From Phyto melanocephala (taxonomy: Eukaryota > Arthropoda > Insecta > Diptera > Rhinophoridae), in NCBI GenBank assembly GCA_941918925.1, contig OW799233.1:60142841-60206840 (forward strand): 64,000 nucleotides of DNA, in the 5' to 3' direction. Shown here one piece after another: positions 1 through 11,427 of this stretch. The position numbers were made by a program, and so were the translations under genes. The notes below the pieces were generated by a model. It had not been told where the DNA came from, searched no databases, and was given only the letters and a program-made list of their open reading frames with translations. The first letter of the stretch is position 1. Each line of letters opens with the position of its first letter.

Positions 1-1806
1 GCAAAAGTATAAGTATACTAGTATAATTAAAACTAAATTCGCCTTTGCTGCTGTACCTTCTTTCGGAAAACTTTTAAAACTATTGGCTCCGATATTAGTA
101 AATAAATATCGATGTATCGATATTGAGGTATTTAAAATATCGGCGATTAATATCGAAATTTTTTAAACTAAATATCGATATTTTGATATATCGATAACCC
201 TAATTGTTGGCATTTTTATTCAATACTAATATATTACCCGCTACTTCGTTAGCGCAGTTCTTACTATTTATTGAATTCCCAAGTTATATTTTTCATTTCT
301 AAATATTTATTTGTGAGAACTTGTTTCTCTGATTCATTTATTTATTGTTTTAATTTTTATTTAGAAAATCAAACGTACAATAAAGATATAACGGGGATAT
401 ATTTTACATCTGAATGAAGATCAATGCTATTGAGATTCAAAATTTTAGGTTTATAAATTCAGAAAATTTAAAAATGACTATAGAAATGACAAAAGTAAAA
501 TTTTCAAATCATTTTCATTTTCAACTTGAACCAATAGTCCACTATATTCGAAGTTCTAGCTACATAAACTTAGAAAAAACAAAAAGTACCATACAAATTT
601 AAAAAGTACAATAAAATTTTTAGTCTCACCTCTTATCAATAGTCACTCATTTCGAAATTCTAACTTCATAAACGTAGAAAATACAAAAAGTAAAAAATAT
701 ATATAAAAGTATTTCAATAAGTTGTGTTTTAAAATCATACATATAATTATAAATTCGTACATATAATTAAATATGATTATAAATCTCAAAAAATCCCGGT
801 ATCCCAGTTTACTGAATTGTACTGATCAAGCCCTTTCGTTTGATACCCATATTATTCCTCCCCGTTGTACAGAAGCTATAATATTTAGAAAAAACAACTA
901 ATCATTTGTTTTCTTGTGCTTATATCTCAGTTAGTTTCAAACCGATTTGTCAGTTTTGCTCGGCAATAATTTTCGAGACTACGGTTCGTATTCTGGCGTC
1001 TTTGGCATTTTTAAAAATTAATTAGGAGATTCCATTATTTGATATATTTAAAAAATATATTTTTCAAATTTATTTTACACTACTGTAGTACTGACTACAC
1101 TCTCTTTATTTTGCCATGCATATAAAGCACTGTTTATACAAAAACAATTTGTATAAGCGCCTATTTTTGTTTTGTTCAACACATATGGTTTGCGCATGTG
1201 TTAGTATCAATTTAAAATGCTTATAACTGAACTAGTTTTAAAAACATTGAGATTGTGCACATCCTTTCAAATGTTATATTTTTATTCCCCTACAAGAACA
1301 GTGACGGTCATTTGACCGGTTATATGACCGGTATTAGTGACTTATATATCGGCTAAAGTTTCTATTAGTTTCTTAAGGGCAATGTGAAAAAAATGACTGA
1401 AACTTTTGTGTACATGTGATTTTGCGTCTTTCTCTTACTTATTAGTTCTGTCGACTGCAAAACATATATCTGGACTACTTACACTACAGCTATTTCAAAT
1501 CAAAAATAATATAAATAGTAGTCAATGGCAATTAAAAGTTTAGATTATCAGTTTCGTCACAGTTGCTCCATATATGTAATTATTTTTATCAGTTATAGTC
1601 TTGATATTCCCATATAAATAACTGAGATATAAGCAAAAACCAGTAATACTTTTACACGAGAGTATGTATGTACATAATAGTACAAAATTTAAGAAGTTTT
1701 ATAGGATTCCTCACAGCGGAATAAAAAGTGCTCTTACTGGTTTTTATTGAAATAGGTTGTATAATGTAAGCGTTACCTGCGTAACTAGAAATTGACTTGC
1801 CTATTA
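1..1806. other. AT-rich non-coding DNA
   Basis: No convincing coding frame is present; the 62-codon open frame at 414-602 is low-complexity AT-rich sequence without a recognisable domain. The only structure that stands out is a cluster of TATCGATA octamers near 106-196. The stretch ends at the ATAT target duplication of the errantivirus. Confidence 0.6.
94..200. promoter_or_regulatory. cluster of TATCGATA / CGATA motifs
   Basis: Perfect TATCGATA octamers lie at 115-122, 173-180 and 189-196, with partial copies at 107 and around 139-155. In flies this octamer is the DREF binding site (DRE), and clustered CGATA is bound by the insulator protein BEAF-32. No gene start is visible beside it, so it may equally be a fragment of an AT-rich repeat that ends in this motif. 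Confidence 0.35.
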
Positions 1807-1810
1807 ATAT

Positions 1811-2097
1811 ATTAACAATAAAACAATTCGAATGTTGTTTTGTTGAGTCTTTATTCCAAACTAAACTTAAATCTAACTTAGCATAACTTCAAGCTTAAAA
1901 AATAACAAATTGTTTCATCAGCAAGAAAGAACAAGTATTCGCATTTATTGTTGTTACTTCGTTCTGTAATAGGAGAAGTTTGTTTGTTTAAAAGTTTATC
2001 GTTAAATTTAAAGTAGTGAAAAACAGAAATGCGCTGACGTTTGCGTCTGGCATTTTTGTGGGAACGGAAATTAAACATAGATTACATGTATGTGATT
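1811..2097 (-). repeat. errantivirus 3' LTR
   Basis: The repeat matches 10118-10404 at all but one position (T versus A in the GCGCTGACGT[T/A]TGCG stretch). Read on the minus strand it begins AATCACATACATG and is preceded by the purine tract AGGGTGGGGA (revcomp of 2098-2107). An AATAAA polyadenylation signal lies on the minus strand at 1850-1855. The env frame runs into it and ends at 2082. Confidence 0.93.
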
Positions 2098-3591
2098 TCC
2101 CCACCCTTAGTGTTTGCTCTCCGGCCAAAAGGATCGGGGTAATCTTTAAGTTTTAGTTCAATTTTGTTCTTTCTTTCTTTACAACATTTAATTTTTATGG
2201 ATAAAATTACAATCACTATTAACAGTATAACAGTAGTACCCTGTGCTATGTTACTCTTAAATTCAATGTATTTAATGATTTCTCTATTTTTAATACTTTG
2301 GGTATGAAGTTCTCCTAAAGTAAAGTTATTAACAATCTTTGTAAAATTCAAATAGTTTAAAGGTATGAGAACACCATGATTAAACTTATCAAGCACATTT
2401 TCAAACGTAATTTCTTTTATTTTAATTGTACAATTATCAAATTTAATAATACTATTTCCCTTAACAAAATATGGTTGATCATTACAATTGTGATCTATTT
2501 TCGTAAATTCAATTAATTTTGTCATAACAAGGCCTGGTTTTATTTCCTTAATTATTGGTTCTTTATTAATTCTAAGCTCGCAATCATTATTCTGTTGGAA
2601 TGAATTTCTTATATAATTGTTATCGTGGATCAAAAGGTTTTTCTTCACTAATATTTTCTCGCTGTTTTTATACACCATTTTTGCCTGCATTACTACTTCC
2701 TCTATTGGTAAGTCTAATTCTTCATAGTGATCATTCGGAAACGGTACAATGAGGGCCCTAAAATATGTTTCTATTGTAAATTTTGGAATCTGGAGCACAA
2801 AAACTAATTTGTTTTATGCTCGTTCTACCGTAAGGCAAGGTTTCCACTGTGATATTGTATTTAATCTTCTCTTCTTCGGTCAATATGTCATGGGGTAGTA
2901 TGTTCTGTTTGCTCATCACAACAACATCTGATATCTTTTCTATCTGTCTGTTCAGAATGTTAAGATCAGCGTATGTTTGTAAAATAACCCTAAACTTTTC
3001 CACAACATTGAGGGCTTTATTTGTCCTGACAGTTATATTTGACAAAAGTTCATTCAATCTAATTTGCTGTTTGTTGATACTATTCACCACCGCATCTAGA
3101 TTTTTAATAAGTTCATTATTGATTTCCACCTGCTTGTTCATTTGAGCGGTTATTTGTTTTTCATTGTCGTCTACTGCTCTTAGATGACTGTAAATTTCCT
3201 CTGCATCTTCGTCGTCCATTGCTCCCCACATTATTTTTAAAAATGATCCTCCAATGTTAATCAGTCCTCTTTTTGCTCTTTTGCTTTTATAGGCGTGTGG
3301 AACCAGTATTGCCAAATTTGTTCTTGCCAGTTTAATTTCCCGTTTAATCAGGTTGATATCATCTTCGTCAATAAGGTTGAGCTTCATTAAATTCTCTTCT
3401 GTCTTATCTAGGCAACTTTCAAAAATTTCCAAATGGACTACATGCAACACATTGAAGTACTTGTCAATCACCGCTTCAGGTTCCAATTTCTATATCACAA
3501 ATCCATTATCCGAATTCAACTGATAGGTTTCAATTTGACTTGCTCTTGATTTTGCTATTAGCATCAATATGGTGAAAGCAATGACATCCAT
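2082..3591 (-). pseudogene. env: errantivirus env, disrupted
   Basis: Envelope glycoprotein gene, read on the minus strand. An ATG at 3591 begins a hydrophobic signal-like stretch, but a TAG at 3492-3490 interrupts it. The frame continues from 3486 with a furin-type RAKR site near 3279-3268, followed at once by a Gly-rich hydrophobic segment that looks like a fusion peptide, then a long heptad-like helical region. A frameshift between 2798 and 2758 moves the reading to a second frame (2798-2082), which holds the membrane anchor (ILLIVIVILSIKIKCC) and a short basic tail. The layout matches insect errantivirus Env, related to baculovirus F proteins. Two breaks make it inactive. Confidence 0.85.
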
Positions 3592-3605
3592 TCTGCAAAA
3601 GACTA

Positions 3606-4304
3606 CTAAATTTGTTGTTTGAACTTTCGTTTCATTTGAGTTTTGTAATATTTCTTATTTCTCTTATTACTAATGTCTACAACATAATTACCGTCTTTCT
3701 TGAATTGTAAAAGTCTTCTATATTTAGGACTATTTTTCTGTATGTTTTTGTTCCGTACTATTGTATCGGTCAAATTAATACGTTCGTTCCGATTCTCATT
3801 CCGTTTATTAATTCTCAAATTGTTCTTAAATTGTTCTGCAAGCTGTTCGATTTTTTCCCTGTCAAAATTTTTCTTCAAAAAATCGATGGGTCGTAATTTA
3901 GTTGTTGAGTGAATAGTGTTATTGTAAATTGTAATTATCCTATGCATTTTGTCTTCGGCATTTGCATCTATTATTGTTTTATCAGCAGCCATAATTCGAA
4001 TGTTTTCATTCAGTGTGCCATGTAGGCGTTCAACAACTGCGTTACCTGTTTTATGGTGGGCTGTAGTTATATGAGTTTCAATGTTATTTTCGGTTAAAAA
4101 TAATTCAACAGCGTTGTGAAGCATGCATCTGTCATTGTCATAGACAAGTTTTTTCATTTTTCCTAAAAATCTTATCCTTTCTTTGAGTGCAGTTAGTATA
4201 GATAGCCACGTTCTATCAGTTAATTTATGTATTGTTGCGTATTTTGAGAATTTATCTATTGTTGTTAGAAACATTACGTTACGAAATGGAAACCAAATAT
4301 CCAT
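3606..4304 (-). pseudogene. pol: errantivirus integrase catalytic and C-terminal region
   Basis: Second frame of pol. It holds the D,D,E integrase core: Asp in HMDIW just upstream of and at the start of the frame, Asp in VYDND, and Glu in NAVVERLHG. A basic C-terminal tail follows (KRKFKQ). Its reading frame differs from the upstream pol frame that ends at 4336, so a frameshift of one base lies close to 4345-4330, between the integrase zinc finger and the core. The catalytic triad itself is intact. Confidence 0.88.
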
Positions 4305-4335
4305 ATGGACAATATCATTAAATTTGCCTGGGGAT

Positions 4336-6660
4336 TCACTGAACCTTAGCCGGTCTCCTATCGAATTTAGCCAATTGACAAACCTCGCAATTATTTATAA
4401 ATTTTGTTATTAGGTTTATCAATCTAGGAAAGTAATATTTATGTTTCAGTTCCCTAAACACCTCATCAATGCCACGATGATTATTTCTGAAGTGTTCATC
4501 TTTAATTATGCTTAACGCTTCATCTCTATCAGTAATTTCAACTAAATTTTTCGTAGATCTTAACACCTTTAATTTTTCGTTATTCGAAAAATAATGTACA
4601 TAGACATCCTGAATTTGCACAAAAAGTCGATCGTCTTCGCAAAAAATACACATCACGCCTTTATGTTTCAGTACTTTCCTCAGAATTGCTTCTAAGTCAC
4701 TGTTATCAGTGACGGTTATAAAGTTTTTTACTTTCCCCTGCTTAATTTGCATGATGATTTTTTCTGTAGATCCTATTTTGAAATATAGTTGGTTTTTATA
4801 AACATTAATTGGTTTTTCGGTAATATAAATATAACTAGAACTGTCTTCTTGTGCACTATGTACGGTTGCGCAATTTGAACTTGTATCATTCTGGTCTTCA
4901 TACTCTGATATTATTTCATTATTATTAATTTCTAAATTTGGTAGTCTTGACAATCCGTCTGCCATATTTGTTTTACCTTTAACATGCACAATGTCATAGT
5001 CGAATTCATTTAATTTAATTTTCCATCGCTGAAGTTTAAGATTTGGCTCTTTTAATGAATCCAGCCAAACCAAAGGTTTACGGTCCGTTTTAATAGTGAA
5101 TTTTCGACCCCATAAATATTGTCTAAAGTATTTCGTTGCTGCCACAATGGCCAGTAATTCTTTCTCGATTGTAGAATACCTTCTTTCGTGTTCATTTAAT
5201 GTTCTACTATAGTATGAAATAACCTTTTCGCTCTGCATCAAAACAGCGCCAATCGCAAAATTTGATGCGTCTGTGATAATAATAAATCTTTTGTCATAAT
5301 CAGGATAAACAAGAAGTGGATCGTTTATTAGAAGTTGTTTGAGTTTTGCAAATGCATTGATGTAATCTTTATCAGATGTGTCTATTTTTGTATTTTTCTT
5401 TAGGTACTTCGTCATATGAATTTTTGAATAGTCTTTAATGAATTTCCGGTAATAACCAGTAATTCCCAAAAATGACTTAATTTCCTTTTCCGTTTTTGGT
5501 AGCTGTATTTTTTGAATTGCCTCAACCTTCTGAGGGTTCGGTTTAATACCATTATCGGTAACCGAATGCCCCAAAAATTCGGTTTGCTTCTGTAAAAATG
5601 AGCACTTGTCAAGCTGTATCTTGAGATTAACTTCACTCAAACGTTCAAGAATCAGCTTTAGCGAATTTAAATGTTCCTCAATAGATGTCGAGAACACCAA
5701 AATATCATCAAGATAAACCACGCATATTTTGTTTATGTAATCAGAAAGGACATTGTTCATCATCCGCTGAAAAGTAGCGGGAGAGTTTTTCAACCCAAAG
5801 GGCATTCTGAGGAATTCATAATGCCCCGTAGATGTAGAAAATGCTGTTTTGGGAATATCCAAAGGGTCTACCTCTATTTGTTGAAAACCCTTGGCCAGGT
5901 CGATCGCGGTGAAATAATTACATTTTTCTTATTTATCAAACATATCATCCATGTTTGGCATGGGGAACTTATCGTCAATCGTTAAAGTGTTGAGTTTCCT
6001 ATAGTCGACGACTATACGCCATTTCTGAATATTTGAGTTGTCTTTCTTTTTAGGTACTACCCATATAGGTCCGTTATATGGATTGCGAGAAGGTCTAATA
6101 ATTCCCTGCTTCAATATTTCATTTATCTGTCTGTCAACTTCTTCCCTGTGTACCTGTGGATACCTATACAACTTTGTATAAATTGGAATGTCATTTGTAG
6201 TTTTGATTTTATGTTTGATTTCGTTAGTAAAAGTCAAATCATTATTATCCTTATAGAATGTGTTAGTGTATTTCGAAAGTAAACTTCTCAAGTTTCTTAC
6301 TTCCCTATCGTTAAGATGTTTTACATTTATGTATTGTAGCAGATCTCTTGACTGTATCTTATTATCGAAGATATATGCCTCTTCACACATCAAAATGCTT
6401 GGTTCATTCACTGACCGATTGTAATACTCTTCTTCTTCTTTATTAAAAAATAACTTAATTATGCTGTTCTCTGTTGAAATTATTCGGTCCTTGTATGAAA
6501 TATTGACATCGAGGCTGACTAAAATATTGTTTCCTATGAGTCCATCAAATCTATCAGCGAAATTGTATTCCAAAAATTCTACATAAAATTCTCGAAGGCC
6601 AAATTCTTTAAAAAGTGGTATTGTACATTTTTTCCTAATTATAATTTGCTTATCTAAAAA
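4336..6660 (-). pseudogene. pol: errantivirus pol: protease remnant, RT, RNase H, integrase zinc finger
   Basis: Read from the gag-pol slip site. The first residues match only the C-terminal half of a retropepsin (FDGLIG near 6550); I find no D-[ST]-G active site between there and the end of gag, so its start appears deleted. RT follows with WRIVVDYRKLN, an in-frame TAA at 5931-5929, the MPFGLKN motif and the catalytic YLDD near 5711-5700. RNase H shows ITDAS and TDRKPLVW. The integrase zinc finger has H-x4-H (HFRNNH) and C-x2-C (CEVC). The segment before the TAA and the one after it are in the same frame, so the stop is a point lesion. Confidence 0.9.
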
Positions 6661-7547
6661 TTTTGAAAATTGTCAGAAATGTCCATAGGTTCAATCGTTT
6701 GATTCTGAAAATTTCTTCCATTTTGAAACTGTTGTGACATATTAAAATTTCGTGATTGTCCAGTGGAATTATCTCTTTGTGGTTGAGAAGCGTTTGGCCA
6801 TGCAACGCTTCTATTAAAATTGCTCCGATTACTCGACTGAACATTATCGATTTGACGAGAGCATCCACTATTCTGTGGATGCCGAAAATTTCGCACTCTT
6901 GGATTATAATTCATAGAATCGTTTCGTTTATAGCTATTATTTTTGTTATTTTGGAATTGTTTTCCATTATTCCGATTGGTATTATGAATTGAAAACCCGG
7001 TAAATTTCAAATAACCGTTTTCTTCTATTATTGAATAAGCATCTACCATGGTGGTTGGATTTCTACTAATAATTATTCCTTTCACTGGTTCAGGTAAATT
7101 TTGCCTGAAAACTTCTAACACCAAATTTATATTCCTAGTAGCTTGAAGGGTCGTTAAACTGTCATCTAATAGATATGAGTTATTAAGTCTCACTAAAAGT
7201 TGGTTCAATTTATTATAAAAGTTTCCTATACCGTCTGTGCATCGACACAAAGTTATTTCATCCAAAATTCTTTCCTTCGGTGTGTGGTCACCGTGTTCCC
7301 TAATCAGGATTGTCTTCAACTCCATCCACGTTTGAATCTGGCCATTCCTTGCAAGGGAGTCTCTGGCCTTACCTACCAACCTATCTTCTATATAGCCTAG
7401 CAAAATTCTTTTCAAATCTACAGTAAGTGGTTCCATAATTGAGGATAACGATTCTATTCTCTTTATAAAGCCTGGCAAGTCTGATGTGTTACCATTAAAT
7501 TGCTGTACAGAGCAAATACATTTCCTAGCTACCTCGAATTGATCCAT
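6654..7547 (-). CDS. gag: errantivirus Gag
   Basis: An open frame of 297 residues starting MDQFEVARKC. It has an N-terminal helical capsid-like region and a C-terminal half rich in Asn, Gln and Ser with no CCHC zinc knuckle, which is common in this errantivirus group. It is shorter than the roughly 400 residues I would expect, so an internal deletion is possible although the frame is unbroken. It ends in TAG at 6656-6654, inside a frameshift signal. Confidence 0.8.
   Translation of the reverse strand: MDQFEVARKCICSVQQFNGNTSDLPGFIKRIESLSSIMEPLTVDLKRILLGYIEDRLVGKARDSLARNGQIQTWMELKTILIREHGDHTPKERILDEITLCRCTDGIGNFYNKLNQLLVRLNNSYLLDDSLTTLQATRNINLVLEVFRQNLPEPVKGIIISRNPTTMVDAYSIIEENGYLKFTGFSIHNTNRNNGKQFQNNKNNSYKRNDSMNYNPRVRNFRHPQNSGCSRQIDNVQSSNRSNFNRSVAWPNASQPQRDNSTGQSRNFNMSQQFQNGRNFQNQTIEPMDISDNFQNF
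6657..6663 (-). promoter_or_regulatory. gag-pol -1 ribosomal frameshift site
   Basis: On the minus strand the last gag codons read A AAT TTT TAG. A-AAT-TTT fits the X-XXY-YYZ slippery heptamer in the correct register, directly before the gag stop. The -1 frame is open from here into the protease/RT frame. I did not work out a downstream pseudoknot. Confidence 0.7.
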
Positions 7548-8244
7548 TTTACTTTACTTTTCTTTTTCCTTCCTTCAATAATTTTAACTCCAATTAATTC
7601 TACCCTCAAAACTTTAATTTCAAATTTGAAAATTACAAAAACACAAACACTTTATTGAAGACGACCTCCACACTGGGATCGAAATATTGAAAAAATAATT
7701 ACAAACAATCTCTATAATAACTTAAGTGACCTCAAGCTTACTTATCTAATTACTTATACAAGGGAAAATTTTTTTTTCAATAATCAACTTAAACAATTAA
7801 ATCTTAAATATTATCTTACTTGTTAACCTTAATTATTCTTGATGCAGCGGGTGTTGGTTTCTCCCAAATGTTAGAGTTGTTTGCTTGTTGTGTGCGGCTT
7901 TCCCAGTTTTGCTTTATGCAGTAGGTGATTCCACTTTGCAGTTAACAGCGTTTTTAAAGTTGTTTGAGTTTTTTTTCACGTTCACAATATCATAATGATT
8001 AAGTCCACAATTTCTTTTAAAGTTTTTAACTTAAGTTGTCGAGAAAGAAAATTCAGTAACGTTTTATTCGTTGCTAAGTCTTAAGTTTTCCCATTTGCAA
8101 ACTGTATTTTCCTTTTAAAAATTTTATTTTTGTTTAAGTGTCGCAGTTGATTTGATGTTCTTACACTTTCATTTTTTTTTCTTATTGAGATTTAGTTTTT
8201 ATTTCAACGTTTTTTTTTCTCGAAAGATGTTCTTTAGTTCTTTA

Positions 8245-10069
8245 GTTTTTTTTTTTTTTTTTTTTTTATTTCAAATAGTATTTAATGCAGTAGTTAAATT
8301 GAGCCTCAGCGCCAAAAAAGGCTTTATAGAGGCAATACGGCAACTTAAACTAATTACAATTTCAGCTTATTAAAATGCATAATAAAATATATACATATGT
8401 ATAACTATTATTTGTAATATTTTCAAATTTAATTTAATTTGCAAAAAGTAGTTCAACATTTTGCAATAAAAAGTTTTTTAAATTGTTTTTAAAAGTAGAT
8501 AATACTAAAACGGTTTTTAAACAGTCAGGAAGGTGGTTATATTATATTCATAAGGACCAGCATACGAAATCCGCTGTTTGGTGACTTCAAGTCGACATCT
8601 AACGACATTTAAATGCAATGCCTGTCTAGTTTCCCTTTGCGTATTTGTTATAACTCGATTAAGTTGTATAGTTTGAGTGCCAATATTGTTTATACATTTA
8701 AATATATATAACAACAATTGTTGTTTATAAAGACCTCTGATTGGTAATACAGTTTTTGCATATTTTTTGAATAAATCGATAGTACTATAACGCAGTGGAA
8801 GATTAAAAACAAGTTTTAAAGCTTTATTTTGTGCTGACTGTAAAGATCGCATTGCAGCATTCATTTTAAATCCATAAACTGAAGGAAGATATGTTAGATA
8901 CGAATGAATAAGAGATTGATAAATTAACATTTTTATGCTAACATTAAATTTATTTTTAAACTTACGAAGTATACCAATACCAGCTGAAACTTTACATTTT
9001 ATATGATTTAAATGATTTTCCCATAAGATATTATGATTTAAAATTATACCAAGATATTTAACATTTTCTGATTCAGTAATCAATTCACCGTCTATATAGA
9101 CACTCATTAACTGACTATTTCGTAATTTATATGGCTTAAATCGTATGAACTTAGTTTTGTTAGCATTTAGAATTAATTTGTTAATCCTTAGAAATTCAGA
9201 TAATATTGATGCATCATATTCTATTTGGGCACGAAGTACTTCTTCATATTTATAGTGGTAAAAAAGGCAAATGTCATCTGCAAACATAAACAATTTACCA
9301 TTAAATTTTATGTTTTTTTATGTCATTGATGAAAATTTTAAACAATAATGGGCCAAGAACACTGCCTTGTGGAACACCACAGGTTACATCAATCTCATAA
9401 CTTTTAGATTCAGCTATTTGAACAAATTGCTTTCTATTTTTTAGAAAATTTTTAAATGTATCAAGAGTTTTTCCAGAACATCCAATATAATTCATGTTCT
9501 TAATTAATATATTATGGTCTACCAAATCAAATGCTTTTGTCAAATCAAAAAATACACCAGCTACTCCTTTGTGACCTGCATCAAGACCGCAACATATGTA
9601 ATCAATAACATTTAAAACAGCTTCAGTAGAACCACAACCTTTTCTAAATCCATATTGACGATCAAAAAGTATATTGTTTATATCAACGTAATTTGTTAAT
9701 TGTGCAAAAATTAATTTTTCAAATATTTGGTCTATAACAGATAAAACAGAAATTGGACGGAAATGTTCTATTTCATTTTATTAAATATTCTTGTTAATAT
9801 TTTTGATACAGCATCTTTACGGACTAAAATCATTCTGGGAGTTATATTATCATAACCAGGACTTTTGTTTGTACTTAAAGCATTTATAATAGACTCTATT
9901 TCTGAATTCTCTGTAGTTTGTAAAACAAAATTAGTTGAAACAGGTTCTTTTACTGAATTTAAAAATTTATGCTCACTATGAATTTTTATTTAATTTGTTT
10001 TAAAAATTTTAATTCTTGTAATGAATTTGAAAATTTATGCTCATTATGAATTAATTTAATTTATTTTTG
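8245..10069 (-). mobile_element. 5'-truncated LINE inserted in the errantivirus leader
   Basis: A minus-strand non-LTR retrotransposon with its poly(A) seen as a T run starting at about 8246. The 9-bp sequence AGTTCTTTA lies at both 8236-8244 and 10070-10078, a plausible target duplication. The 5' end falls inside the RT gene, next to a tandem duplication of about 60 bp (9957-10068). It lies between the errantivirus primer site and gag, so it landed in an existing errantivirus. Confidence 0.75.
8517..9970 (-). pseudogene. LINE reverse transcriptase (CR1/jockey-type), broken
   Basis: Successive minus-strand frames carry the usual LINE RT blocks: NKSPGYDNI (near 9900), RPISVLS, QYGFRKG, FFDLTKAFDLVDH (near 9550), GVPQGSVLGPLLF (near 9370) and the catalytic FADD (near 9285). 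A C-terminal region ending in an SYAGPYEYN-like stretch is typical of CR1/jockey-group ORF2 proteins. A stop and small deletion near 9780 and a frame change near 9300 break the gene. The endonuclease domain is absent because of 5' truncation. Confidence 0.85.
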
Positions 10070-10104
10070 AGTTCTTTACTTAAATAACTTGTCGTTAAAG
10101 GGTT

Positions 10105-10117
10105 TACCGACTGCGCC
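10105..10117 (-). other. primer binding site, tRNA-Ser
   Basis: Directly inside the 5' LTR the minus strand reads GGCGCAGTCGGTA. This is complementary to the 3' end of fly serine tRNA over its first dozen bases. Serine-tRNA priming is the rule in the 17.6/297/ZAM errantivirus group. Confidence 0.85.
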
Positions 10118-10404
10118 ATTAACAATAAAACAATTCGAATGTTGTTTTGTTGAGTCTTTATTCCAAACTAAACTTAAATCTAACTTAGCATAACTTCAAG
10201 CTTAAAAAATAACAAATTGTTTCATCAGCAAGAAAGAACAAGTATTCGCATTTATTGTTGTTACTTCGTTCTGTAATAGGAGAAGTTTGTTTGTTTAAAA
10301 GTTTATCGTTAAATTTAAAGTAGTGAAAAACAGAAATGCGCTGACGTATGCGTCTGGCATTTTTGTGGGAACGGAAATTAAACATAGATTACATGTATGT
10401 GATT
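10118..10404 (-). repeat. errantivirus 5' LTR
   Basis: Partner of the repeat at 1811-2097, 287 bp with one substitution. It is bordered inside by the serine-tRNA primer site and outside by the ATAT duplication. The 66-codon open frame inside each LTR differs by one Lys/Ile change and is not a real gene. Confidence 0.93.
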
Positions 10405-10408
10405 ATAT

Positions 10409-11427
10409 ATAAGATATATTAAAGATCTGCATTCCGTTATAATGGAGAAAATAAACCGATTTTTCATAAGCAAATGAATTGTTTAAAATATTTTACATAA
10501 TTTTGCATTCATTTTGAAAAACAAAATATTTCGCATTCATGAAGGACTTAGATTGAATTATTTTATACTATTGATTAAGAATTTAAAATTGACCTAATTG
10601 ACTTCGCACTACATCCAAATAATTTTTCTAGGATTTTAAATAATTCAAATAAATGAAGCTTATGATCAATTTTTATCGAATAGCTCAAACTAAGGTGGTA
10701 TGAAATAAATAACAAGTAAACAAAATTACAAAGTAGCTTTCATAACAATTCTGGTTATAATTTAACTATTTAAGAAATTAATCATTTCAAAAGATAATAG
10801 CCTGTTTAACGAAGTCGAATGAATGTGTTTTTCGCATTCTAAGCGAAAGAAAATTCATTTGGTTTCAGGTACTTACACTTTATGCAAACGATAATTTGAA
10901 AGACATCAGGAACGCACGAACGGTAATGCGAACGCACGGTCGGCAATGCGAACACAAATCTCAAAATCAGCCACTTGTCCTTTTATCGTTGAGTGGTCAA
11001 ACTATTTTACAAAAAAAGAGTTAATAAAACATTGTTGTTTTTTTGTGCACCACTTGTATACAACTGGTCATTACATTTGGGGGTTTTATTTTTGTACAAA
11101 CATTTTGGAGATATTTTTTTGAAAAAGGGGAAAAAAATCAAAAAAACAGTGTAAAAATACACACAGATTTCTCAAGGAGTGTGACTTCAAGAGCATATAC
11201 ATACATATTGTTAGACCTTTTATAAACTTTAGTTTATTTCCTTTAAATATATTGGGGGTTCTTTTGTATTGCAAGTAATAACACATAGATTTTATTATAA
11301 AAGTAAGAGCACTTTATTTATTTAAACACACTCAGATATTGTTTTTGCAGTATTTTACTTTATTTCACTTATTGTTATACACTTTTATTATCTCATTCAC
11401 TTTGACACGCACATTTTACAATCATTT
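10409..11427. other. non-coding AT-rich spacer
   Basis: I see no gene or clear repeat boundary. Around 11270-11427 an AT-rich segment joins abruptly to RNase H sequence of the next retroelement, so a breakpoint or another decayed insertion lies near 11428. Confidence 0.4.

Larger units (their letters stand above)
1811..10404 (-). mobile_element. errantivirus (Ty3/gypsy endogenous retrovirus), full length but broken
   Basis: A minus-strand element bounded by 287-bp LTRs (1811-2097 and 10118-10404) that differ at one base. It is flanked by the 4-bp duplication ATAT at 1807-1810 and 10405-10408, the duplication size usual for this group. The order is 5' LTR, serine-tRNA primer site, leader, gag, pol (protease remnant, RT, RNase H, integrase), env, purine tract, 3' LTR. 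This is the layout of the 17.6/297/ZAM-type errantiviruses. Breaks: protease start missing, in-frame stop in RT, frameshift before the integrase core, stop and frameshift in env, and a LINE in the leader. It cannot encode a working set of proteins. Without the LINE it would be about 6.76 kb, a normal size. Confidence 0.93.

Noticed and set aside
1878..2078. 66-codon minus-strand frame, seen again at 10185-10385.
   Set aside because: It lies inside the errantivirus LTR and is duplicated only because the LTR is.
8152..8373. Plus-strand frame rich in Phe and Leu.
   Set aside because: It is the complement of the LINE poly(A) and A-rich sequence around it.
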